A stretch of DNA of 64,000 nucleotides, from positions 22,607,366-22,671,365 of the forward strand of contig NC_088777.1 in assembly GCF_954871325.1 (NCBI RefSeq), given 5' to 3'. The stretch is from Gordionus sp. m RMFG-2023 (Eukaryota; Nematomorpha; Gordioida; Chordodea; Parachordodidae). The position numbers were made by a program, and so were the translations under genes. Below the pieces are notes generated by a model. That model saw nothing but the letters and a program-made list of their open reading frames with translations. It had not been told where the DNA came from and made no database searches. Below, piece after piece: positions 35,514 to 45,700 of the stretch; the stretch's first letter is position 1; every line of letters begins with the position of its first letter.

Positions 35514-36514
35514 GGACTACAACACCTCTAAACAACAAGTTCGTTCGAAATAGAAATGTACGGCACGATGCGCTCCCGTCATATCGACTTTGCCACCGGG
35601 CCCTGTCCAATCCTCCTCCAGGACCTCTCCCATATCCACTGATAACTAGTCAGGTCCTAATCTACAAAATCTGATATTTTGCAATAAAATTTCCCGAATC
35701 TAATAGACAAATGCCAAATCAATAGCGCTCGAAAAGCCAAATAATGACACTTGACCAATCATAATTGAGATAGAATTTCATTTAATTGTCAAACTATTTT
35801 TTAATATTAAGAAGTCTGCAACCAATATCCTGGCAATTTTTTCGTTAAGGTTGCGAAATAGATACACATGCAACTCTCATCTATCGTCAAAGCAACCCTA
35901 GCAACTAAATTCTTTTTAAAAGTAGCTTTTCTAATTTTTCAATTTTATTCGATGCCTTCACTTTCTTCAACAAATATACTAATCATTTCCCACATTTTCT
36001 CAATTATTCTACTCCTCGCCATCTATCCCAAATAAATATTTGCTTTTATCATCAGAATGGATTCAACAAGGTGCTCCCCAGGTATTCAATACTTTTCTGC
36101 ATAGGCATCAACGAAATGGTCAAAAACGACATAATTTGTTTTGATATAATTATTATCAATATGGCCATTATCATCTAGATTACTCGCCATATTATAATAT
36201 GATATACTAGAAGTGAATTGTTATTTTTTTATGTTTGATTATACGATTTATTTTAAATAGGCGATGAAAAACGAAATTATGGGTCATTATTTTCATCTTA
36301 ATTTTGGCGATAAATTATTTTACTTAGATATTAAAACTATAAATTCATTTTAAGGTTAATTATATACTGGATAATTTAAAAAAAGGATATATCTTAACCC
36401 TATCTCGTTGATACAATCTTTTACTGAGATGCGATGCCATACCGTCCCCTATAATAAATTAGAAAAAAGGACTTATAATGCGTTGCGGAGATCTTTTCCT
36501 TATTTCACCTGAAG
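35514..36514. other. unassigned; GC-richer patch 35514-35640
   Basis: About 125 bp next to the hAT fragment are clearly more GC-rich. The minus strand reads MGEVLEEDWTGPGGKVDM, which is not recognised and not long enough to call. The rest is non-coding. Confidence 0.4.
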
Positions 36515-37098
36515 GGGTTATTCCATGTCAAATGAGCAAAAAAATCAAGATTTTCGGCCGACCCCTTTCAATTTCGATAAAAAGTTGTAGACTGGTTATA
36601 TATGTTCCCATTAGATTATAAACAAAATTTTAGCGCATTAGCAACTATATTAGCGGAGATAATCGGGGTTAAAGGTCCAAAAAACGTCTTTTTTTGCTTT
36701 TTACTGATGTCAAATAATTAGTTTTTAATTTAAAACTAAATATGATCAAATATTGAATATAATATCAATAGCTAAGTTAATAATTGATGATTATGGCGAA
36801 AACATCAAAATTAATTTTTGATAAAATATGGGTCATCTTATGGTCAGTTGAAAACTTGAAATTAATATTTCGAAATGTATATGATCTCCGATTTTTAATT
36901 TTTTTAAGAAATATTATCCGTTTACTATTTTTTTAATAATTTCTTCAACAATTAGCATGGCTGGATATTTATTTAAAAAAATATTGCGATTTTTATACTT
37001 TTAAAAAAATAGATGGCGCTATTTATAATAGTTTTAATATGTTAAAATTCATTTTTTTATTGATTAAAAATATTTTAATGTATAATATATCATAAAAT
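36515..37098. repeat. left terminal inverted repeat of the long-TIR transposon
   Basis: It matches 38757-39333 after complementation over almost its whole length, ending near the ATTTTAATGTATA stretch. The outer 60 bp carry CGGCCGACCCCTTTC, also kept in the right end and at 53757. Confidence 0.9.
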
Positions 37099-37439
37099 TG
37101 GATTATATAACTTTGTAAACCTTATTCCCCTGAGATATTCGCAGGATAAAAAATTTAAATAATTTTTTTAATATTTCAATGTAAATTAAAAATAATTAAA
37201 AAATCCGACTAGCATACGAGCAAAAAAGCAGGATTAAAGGAGTGCAGGAAAATTATTAAGGGAAAAATCGAAAATCACATTAATTATCAGGCATACTTCC
37301 CCCCTGACTAAGTCATACCCATCAAGATCAAGAATGTTATGAAATTGTCATTATCTTAAATTATTAAAATAACCAGAGATAAAGCAAATTTCGAAGATTT
37401 TGAAAAATTTTTTAAGTAATAAAAATAAACAAAATTATA

Positions 37440-38651
37440 GTTCTGATGAAATAAGCCGACTCATGCCTGGAATAAAAGATTGTGTATCTGTTAAAGGCGA
37501 GAAAGAATCAGTCCAAAGATTTATATTAAATAAGCTTAAATAAATATTCAAGATGTTTAAGGAAGAATACCCAAATATATCAATTGGATTCTCTAAATTT
37601 GCCGAACTTAGACCAAAAAACTGTATTTTAGTTGGAGCTAGTGGCACACACACTGTTTGTGTCTGCGCCATTCATCAGAATGTGAAATTGATGACAAATG
37701 TAGAAAAATTTAATAGATGGGGAATTTTTAACAATTCTAGATTATTCTGAGAATTATTCCTTCATTTTACAAGATGAAGTTCAGGGATTTCATTGGAACA
37801 ACGTGCAGGCCACTATACATCCATTTGTAGCATATTATAAATCTGGAGAAGAATTAAAAAATATAAATTTTGTTATTTTATCCAAATTTAATTCTAAACC
37901 AGAAAAAAAAATATATTTTTCAGATGAAGCCGCGTCTCAATACAAGAATCGCAAAATTTTTCTGAACATATGTCTTCATAAATACGATTTTAATATTCCT
38001 GCCGAATGGCATTTCTTTGCCACTGCTCACCGCAAAAATGCATGTGACGGTATCGGAGGAACTGTCAAAAGATTAGTTGCCAGAGCTAGTCTTCAAAGGC
38101 CAAATAAAAATCAAATCCTAACCCCATTAGAATTATATAATTATGCTAAAGAAAATATTAATGGAATTCAATTTGAATATGTATCCAATCAAGAATATAT
38201 CGAAGAGGAATTAGCCCTTCGTAAAAGATTTAATGCACTGCTTATACATGGGACCCAAAAAAATCACGGGATTATTCCCATTGATCAAAATAGACTAAAA
38301 ACCAAAATATATTCTAATTCCAAAAAATATAATATAAAACAAGTTTCGTATTTAAATGAGAAAATTAATTTTTAAAATATTAATGGATATATAACATGTG
38401 TATATGATGATAAGTGGTGGTTAGGATATATAATCGATAAAAATGATATAAATAAAGAAGTAAAAATCCAATTTTTACACCCTTGTGGACCTTCAGCCTC
38501 ATTTAAATTTCCTCTGAAAGATGATATTTTAGTGTTGCCTAAATCTCATATACTCTCGCTGGTCAATCCTTCTACTCCTACCAGTCAAACATATATATTA
38601 TCTCCCGAAGAAATCTCACAAGCTAGCCAGGCTTTGTATTCCTTTAGATGA
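37440..38651 (+). pseudogene. transposase-like protein of the long-TIR element (unplaced family)
   Basis: About 400 codons read along one line. The first part has ISRLMPGIKDCVSVKG and then FSKFAELRPKNCILVGASG with THTVCVCAIHQN. The central part (37740-38375) has ENYSFILQDEVQGFHWNN, the acidic FSDEAASQYKNRKIF, and the Cys/His-rich EWHFFATAHRKNACDGIGG. The C-terminal part has VYDDKWWLGYI and FLHPCGPSASF, which resembles a small Tudor/SH3-like barrel, and ends at TGA 38649. Two in-frame stops (37541, 38373) and one frame change near 37735 show recent loss of function. I recall similar uncharacterised proteins in other animals but cannot name the family. The aspartates of FSDE and CDGIGG are candidate catalytic residues by inference only. 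Confidence 0.7.
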
Positions 38652-38756
38652 AGTAAGATTTAATTAATTTATAAACTATCTAAATTAGGCTAAATTTGTT
38701 AAGATTTTAAAAATTTATGATCTGAATTACAAATAAAAATATATAATGGACATTGT

Positions 38757-39333
38757 AATCGATTTAGTATGATATATATACATTAAAATATTTTTAATCA
38801 ATAAAAAAAATGAATTTTAACATATTAAAACTATTATATATAGCGCCATCTATTTTATTTAAAGTATAAAAATTGCAATATTTTTTTAAATAAATATCCA
38901 GCCATGCTGTTGAAGAAATTATTAAAAAAATAGTAAACGGATAATATTTCTTAAAAAAATTAAAAATCGGAGATCACATACATTTCGAAATATTAATTTC
39001 AAGTTTTCAACTGACTATAAGATGACCCATATTTTATCAAAAATTAATTTTGATGTTTTCGCCATAATCATCAATTATTAACTTAGCTATTGATATTATA
39101 TTCAATATTTGATCATATTTAGTTTAAAATTAAAAACTAGTTATTTAACATCAGTAAAAAGCAAAAAAAGACGTTTTTTAGACCTTTAACCTCGAATATC
39201 TCCGCTAATATAGTTGCTAATGTGCTAAAATTTTGTTTATAATCTAATGGGAACATATATAACCAGCCTACGATTTTTCATCGAAATCGAAAGGGGTCGG
39301 CCGAAAAGTGATTGATTTGACATGGAATGACCC
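38757..39333. repeat. right terminal inverted repeat of the long-TIR transposon
   Basis: It is the complement of 36515-37098 and carries the same GCGCCATCTATTTT and AAAGACGTTTTTT landmarks. It ends at 39333, before the GAAG duplication. Confidence 0.9.
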
Positions 39334-39403
39334 GAAGGACGCACTAACAAGGTGGTACAGCGGCCGCCATCTTGGTTTTTAAAATATTTTAGTTACATTA
39401 TTG

Positions 39404-39514
39404 TATCTGTTATTTTGTAATTAACAGATATGGACGTATTTCAATATTTTCGAGAAGATAATATATTACTATTAATTGTCTTTGTTTGTAAATCAGGTGA
39501 TTGAAGTTATTTTT
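39404..39514. repeat. repeat copy A (partner 41263-41372)
   Basis: About 110 bp starting TTGTATCTGTTATTTTG are repeated directly 1.86 kb downstream with few differences. The downstream copy is preceded by the purine tract AAGAAAGGGGGGCG and, about 40 bp beyond its shared part, followed by TGGTGGCAATAAG, so an LTR origin is possible. If so, this is a broken fossil. Confidence 0.5.
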
Positions 39515-39529
39515 AAACGGTAAAATAGC

Positions 39530-39797
39530 CAGAAAAGACTTGGCACAGCTCAATGACTTAGAGATGAAGGAAGAGTTCGTCACTAAATTAGCAACGTGGA
39601 GGAATACATTAAATGGCATGATTAACCCAAATCTGACCTGGAAGGACATTAAGCTGAATTTATTAGTTAGTATTACATCATGTTTAAAACCACGCATTAA
39701 ACGCAGATGGCCTACCCCTTCAACTATACAAATAATTAAGAATCTAACAATAAATATATCCAATTATCTTGCCCAATTTTATTTAATTGGTTTTTGA
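39530..39797 (+). pseudogene. possible LINE fragment between endonuclease and RT domains
   Basis: The frame reads LAQLNDLEMKEEFVTKLATW, then a spaced tryptophan and lysines (LTWKDIKLNLLV) and RRWPTPSTIQIIK. This spacing recalls the linker between the endonuclease and reverse transcriptase of RTE/CR1-type LINEs. No flanking domain is present, so the call is tentative. Confidence 0.35.
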
Positions 39798-39809
39798 ATT
39801 TTTTTATTA

Positions 39810-40340
39810 TAATCACATAAGATGATGTCAAAATAAAATATTGTTAGCTCAATAAAACATAGTAAGATATAAATAGTCAATATCTTAAAAAATCAAACAC
39901 TATTATTCTGTTTATATACATAATATTTTATTTAATTTCTAAAGATAATATTGGCTAAATTATATGTCAATAAATTAAAATCCTAGAAAGGCTTCATATT
40001 TTGATCTCAATAATTAATTATTGTGTCAAAATTTATAATATATATACACTATTAGATCTTAATTGTAACTTCTTCCAATCATGTTACTCCTGATTTTTTT
40101 ATTTATTGGATTTTCATAACTGTTTACTCAATCTCATTTCATAATATGATTATTATAATATTTATTTGTTTATCCTAACTTAATATATTTATAATAATCT
40201 ATATATTTTATTAAAAATGCTAAATAAATTTTGAATAGTTTGCTTATTTATATATATTTTTCAAAAATGGACACTATAATATGGAATATTACTTTATTAT
40301 ATATAAATAAACATATTTACAAAAATAAACAAACTAAGAT
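39810..40340. repeat. interspersed repeat, copy 2 (partner 5840-6190)
   Basis: It is collinear with 5840-6190 with extra sequence inside (about 39960-40120). Its right end overlaps the last codons and stop of the small minus-strand gene at 40297-40710, so that gene's 3' end may be supplied by the repeat. Confidence 0.65.
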
Positions 40341-40710
40341 AAAATTTATTTAATGTTTGATTTAAAGTTGTTTCTGTTGAATTTGTTGGTGATAATACTA
40401 TAGTATTTTGATCCTTTGATTGCTCCATCAAAGTATGATACAATCTTGATACTTCACAATTGAAAAAGTATTTATTTGAATGGCTCATACTTTCCAAGCC
40501 TTCTGCCATTGATTGTAGATAAAATCTAAAATAATATTAAATTTATAGACAAAAAAATATATTTTACTGGCTTTCAGATGGCACCTTTTCCAAAAGAGCC
40601 AAAAGTCTTTCACCCATGAGTGCATTTATTTTTAAACCATTAGTCTTTGGTGTAGTTTCTTTAGGACTAAAATTATCAGTAGTTTTTCTGTCCTTTATCA
40701 TTGGTTTCAT
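40297..40710 (-). CDS. small two-exon gene, function unknown
   Basis: Exon 1 is 40710-40568 and exon 2 is 40525-40297, separated by a 42-nt GT-AG intron (40526-40567). The ATG at 40710 has an in-frame stop just upstream if no further 5' exon exists. The 123-residue product has a Lys/Thr-rich start, then INALMGERLLALLEKVPSES, then FYLQSMAEGLESMSHSNKYF and NCEVSRLYHTLMEQSKD, predicted helical. The last part (LSPTNSTETTLNQTLNK) is polar. The intron matches the CWC15 micro-introns in size, which supports a real host gene. The final 15 residues fall in a repeat, so a missed donor near 40310 is possible. I do not recognise the family. Confidence 0.5.
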
Positions 40711-41139
40711 GAATTATATATATATATTCAACTCATGATACAGTTGTATCATGCTGTGGAAACTCCATCTCCATGCTAATAAAAATATAATTTATCACTG
40801 TTCATATATATTTACCTTAAACTAATGGTTGATATCTAAAATTTATTCAAATAATAATATCAATTAATATATTCTAAAATTATATTAATATATTCTAAAA
40901 TTATCTAAAATATAATTAATATAAATATCAATTAATATATTCTAAATGATATAATATCAATTAATATATGAGATAAATTATACTTACAATTTTGTATCCA
41001 TTTTCAAATTTTAGCGCAAAATTAAAAAAGCATTAAAAAATCAAACAAATCAAACCAGTTTGCTTTTTTTTTAACGCTTGCCGTAAAAAAATCCAATTTG
41101 CACAATACCATCTAAAATGCATTATTAGCTTTTAAAACG

Positions 41140-41155
41140 GAGCGTTGCAACGCTC
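41140..41155. repeat. perfect 16-bp palindrome GAGCGTTGCAACGCTC
   Basis: This is a perfect inverted dyad in otherwise AT-rich DNA about 430 bp upstream of the small gene's ATG. It could be a protein-binding site or an element end; nothing else decides. Confidence 0.5.
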
Positions 41156-41262
41156 AATTTGTGCGCACTATAATTTATGTAGACATTTACTTAGTTTATA
41201 TTTATATATACGTAAGTTATATTCTTTACCCCAGTTTGATTTCTCAAGAAAGGGGGGCGTGT

Positions 41263-41372
41263 TGTATCTGTTGATTTGTAATTGACAGATATGGACGTTT
41301 TTCAATATTTTCGAGAAGATAATATATTATCATTAATTGTCTTTGTTTGTAAATCAGGCGATTGAAGTTATT
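41263..41372. repeat. repeat copy B (partner 39404-39514)
   Basis: This direct repeat of 39404-39514 is preceded by a purine-rich tract and followed within about 40 bp by TGGTGGCAATAAG, which resembles the primer-binding-like TGGTGGCAGTAGC of the Gypsy element at 8936. It is possibly an LTR remnant; ends are not fixed. Confidence 0.45.
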
Positions 41373-42611
41373 TTAAACAATAATAAAGATTTAGATGATC
41401 ATATAAAATACTGGTGGCAATAAGTTTCGGAACTATTATCTTGATATACATAATAAGAAAATTATGAATCAACTTATGATTAATCTGTAACATAATTAAA
41501 ATGAAAAAGATAAAAAAAAATAAGAGTCAACCTAAACCTTACTTTAATTAAAATGTGAAAGATGAAATCCATTCTTTTTTTACCTGCGCCTATCCTGAAG
41601 TGCAATTAAGGCTTCCTTATTTGAAAATAATCTATATTCATGAGAATGAATTTTTAAGTATTTCTTGATTTTTAATATATAGAAAGAAAAAGGCTTAATA
41701 TAACTGTTATAATAAAAATCTTTATTAAAATTAGTAAATCTGAAAAATTTATCTGCCAAAAGTTTTAGATTGATGCATTTTATATTTTTATCCTATAATA
41801 AGTATGATTATTAAACCCAATCTATACAAGCAGCTGCAAATCGATATATATAAAAAATCTTGTTGTAGGATCCCTTAAAATATAAATAATATTAATTACC
41901 TGTACATTTTAAATTATAGTTACTGTCAAGTATAAGTAAATATTAAACTTGCAATTTTAATTAAAACAAGCATTATAAACAAAATTAACACTTCAAGGTA
42001 TGTAGGATAAGTAGTGTGATAAATTACTAATGAAATTATAATGATTTTTTATATTTGTACAATTAAATACACGTAAAATTTAAATTTTTGGCCCAATCCA
42101 ATTTAAAAAAAGTTTTAAAGCTTAGCCCAGTCATGCAAGAAAATATAATATTAGGCCTATGGGCCCACCCATAAGTTGACACTAACAAAGCGGTAAGCAG
42201 TGTTCCAAAGTTTTTGAAAAATGCAGCCAGAACTTATCATTATTTTCACATGTGATTTATATGTAACATTCCTCGTTATGGTTAAAATAAATAAATAATT
42301 ATAAATTTTTTAAAGTAAGATTAGTTTCCCTATTAAAATTACTGCATTTTTTGATAAAAATGTAATTGCCATTTTGTTTGTTTACATTATATAACAATAA
42401 ATGTTAATTTAAAGAAATTAAACATTTTTAAAGAATAAAAAATAAATTACACGATAACTTTATGATTTTATTATATTACATCCAATTATATAATAAGAGC
42501 GAATTTCAACTAATATATTATTCAAAACACAATCACCCAACAATATTTATTAGAATTATATTATTTCAAAGTAGCTTTCAAATATTAACAATTTTATTTA
42601 AAATGATATAT
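41373..42611. other. 3' flank of CWC15; non-coding
   Basis: No gene is seen. 42088-42175 contains GGCCCAATCC and GGCCTATGGGCCCACCC, in the style of hAT-type ends found elsewhere in the window. The CWC15 polyadenylation site is expected here; several AATAAA-like motifs occur on the minus strand. Confidence 0.45.
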
Positions 42612-42738
42612 TTATCGAATATATTTCTCCATAAATCTTCTATGAAAATCGGATCTAACTATATCATTAATAAATTGTTTAGGCTTAGTTGTAATATCCC
42701 CCTTAGCACAGTTTTTAAACACGACATCATCATCCCAT
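42612..42738 (-). CDS. CWC15: CWC15 exon 6 (terminal)
   Basis: It encodes [13 protein letters not shown], a shortened variable loop, [20 protein letters not shown] and a TAA at 42614-42612. The C-terminal motif order is as in other CWC15 proteins. Confidence 0.95.
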
Positions 42739-45700
42739 CTTAAAGATATACAATATGGAAATTTAATTATAATATCAATATTAAGTTATTTTTATCTAAG
42801 AAGGAATATTTTTTTATATTAGGCTAATAAAATAAAAATTCAATTTATCATGCCAAATCGCCAATTTTTCTATCAATATAAAAAATAAAACTTGGTATTT
42901 TATGGTTACAATTGAAATTTTTTCTTGAGATTTAATTATAATAAAATCTTTAAAGCTCTAGTTAACAATATGAGAAAATACATGCCTTCACATCCTGGTT
43001 GACGACCATCTCAATTTAACGAAATATAATATTATATTAATTAAAAAATAATTATGCCAAATCAAAAATTATAAATAATCTCTCAGCCTTGAAATTCAAA
43101 GAAAACACTAAAGAATTGAAAATCTTTAATGTCATGTCATATTTTGAACAAAACAAAACTTTTTATCATTTTAGAGTGTGTGGGTTGGTACACTAGACTT
43201 GTTTAATTAATAAAAATTTAGGCAATGACATTAATATTAACCTAGATTGAAAGTATCATTATATGAATTAAAAAGTGTACATATAGACGTCCGCCATTGA
43301 AAGAAATAAGGTGAAAGGCATTAGCATGAAATGCCTTACAATGGCCTATTACAGCCAATGACATTGATTACAACTAAATTCTTATATACACTCTTAATAG
43401 AGTAAGTTTAGGTTAGTATGAAGTGGCCCCTACACTTTCTGAGCGATAGAAGCAAAATACCCCCTAAGAATTCCCCCCCCCTTCGAAAAAATGGTTAATT
43501 ATTTTTTGACGCCCATAAATTTCAAATATTAATTCAATCCATCTGGATTTTTGGGATGGGGAGGGTTGAGTGCTTGAGAACCCGAATAGAGGTGTTTTAA
43601 CCATGTCTAGAAGGAAACTATAAATACCAACTTAAAAAGGAGAATACGGGGGTTACTCGCAATGCGCTACCAGGATCAAAAAGCAACCTATGTCTATTAA
43701 GATAATCATCAATATAAATAAAATTTAAAAATTTATATTTTAAAAATATTATTTAATTAATATTAACGGAATCACGAGGTCGAGTCCGATATCATAAACC
43801 AGAAATCACTTGGTTATGGATTAGTGTAGTAAGACAATAAAAGAATTAAATTTTTAAAAATAAGAATTAAAAAAAAAATTTTTTGTTTTTAAAAAAATTA
43901 CCCCCACTCAAATTTTTAGAAGGAGTTGCTTTGAAAGCCCCTTCCATCAGTTGTAGGGGCCACTGGTATGAATGTCATTGTATTTAGATTAAAAAATGGA
44001 GAAGGCATTTTTTAATAAAAAAAGGATTGCCTGCCAATGTCAACTTTTTAAATAGAAAATAGGCATGGCATGTTATATTATAAATAGTGTTCCCGGATTT
44101 GGGGAACTCCAATACAGTATAAATATTTTTCAAGAAATTTGAGACTTAATTAAACTAAGATGACGCTCAAATAGGACAGATCCCTATCTTCGGATTGCAA
44201 AACTTCAAAATTTTATTTAAAACTTAACTTCTAACATAAAGAAACATAATACAAAGTTTCATTCATTTCAAACATTGATGACCGAGAAATGACATTTTTG
44301 ATTAAAATTCTTGCAAAATTAAAATGAACTTTCATTTTAACATTAATATTTATTCAAAACTCAATAAATTTTTATACCTTCTTTTAACTTTGAACCCAGG
44401 TGCTGTAACTTGAGTATTCAACAAAGGATTTCCACTCAAAATATTTTCAGTTCTAATCTTTTCTTGCTCTACTTTTGTTTCCATTTCCTTAACAAAAAAG
44501 AACATAGTAAAATAATTAAATAATTTAATTATAAATAATTCTATTTCATTATCGATGAATAAATTCTTAATATAAAACACACGGGGGGGGGGGGGGGGGG
44601 GGGGGGAGATTAAGTCCTAATAAGGGGAGTCTATAAGGACCCATTATCAAATACAATATTATACAAAAAATTTTATTAAATACTATAATTATAATGTGAT
44701 TTTTAATCTTAGTGGGAATGTTGCCTCATCGAGAATTTCGTTTGTCGTTGGAACCATATCTCTATGGATATTTAACAGAGCTAACCCATTTAGCCGAGAT
44801 TCGGAAGTTACTTCGTAAATATGTTTTCAACCTTCTAAAGTTAGAAAAAGTCCTTTCATTCGTACATGTTGTAATAGGCAAACAACAAGCTAGAATATAA
44901 AACAACTTCAAGATATTGGCAAATTGAGCCAAGGTTTCTTTACACCGATTGAGCATATCAATAGCATGCTCAGGTAAAATAGCCAAACGTAGTAAATATT
45001 TATACCACAATTCGAATTCACTGATTAAATTTATTTCAGTATCAATATCAATGCCTAACCTAATTTTTATAAAATATATGCTACCTACCTTTACCATTTT
45101 TTCCTTCAATTTGTATTTGTGCATTTTTTTCATGCTCAGCCTTATTTAACTTTTGTATTTCTATTTCTTCTGTTCTATAAAATGGAAGTAAAAATGAAAA
45201 ATATAGATATTTATTAATAATTAAAATATTATTAAAAATACTTATTAATTCTAACTCACTAATAATTTTGAATTTCATAAAATAATTATATATAATAATA
45301 AAATAAATTGCCGCTTGATTTCAATCTCTTTGACTAAAAATTTATCCATTTTATTAATATTTTTGAATAATGTTAATGCACTCACAAGGAAAGGAAATTT
45401 TAATAAAATTTATTTATAAAAAATAAGTTTTAAGTTGGAAAATTGATATTCAAATATTTGTAAAATTTTGATATTGGGGGGGGGGGGGAGGGGGTAAAAT
45501 TTTTATTAGCTTAAAATGATATTTATGAAAACAGTCAAATTTGCGATGGGGTGGGGATTTCCCCCTCCCCTTCTACTGGTTAAGCGCCTGAATAATAGTA
45601 TCTGAGTCTGGGAATTGCTCATAAATGGAGAAAGATTTATCTTAATCTGATCGTTTATAAAATCAACCCGATAGGGCTTTTGAGCAACAATATTGGTAAA

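Larger units (their letters stand above)
36515..39333 (+). mobile_element. DNA transposon with about 580-bp inverted repeats and 4-bp duplication
   Basis: The termini are GGGTTATTCCATGTC on the left and GACATGGAATGACCC on the right, flanked by GAAG on both sides (36511-36514, 39334-39337). The inverted repeats run 36515-37098 and 38757-39333 and agree closely. Between them lies one transposase gene on the plus strand. Length is 2819 bp. A 4-bp duplication and G-rich terminus would fit a Sola-like element, but I could not verify the superfamily from the protein. A second, older member lies at 51180-53810. Confidence 0.9.

Noticed and set aside
35410-35610. 66-codon minus-strand gene
   Set aside because: Half of it is the hAT left end; the GC-rich remainder is too short to support a call.
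44583-44606. G-quadruplex regulator next to CWC15 exon 5
   Set aside because: A single homopolymer run could be a slippage or assembly product; no further evidence of function.
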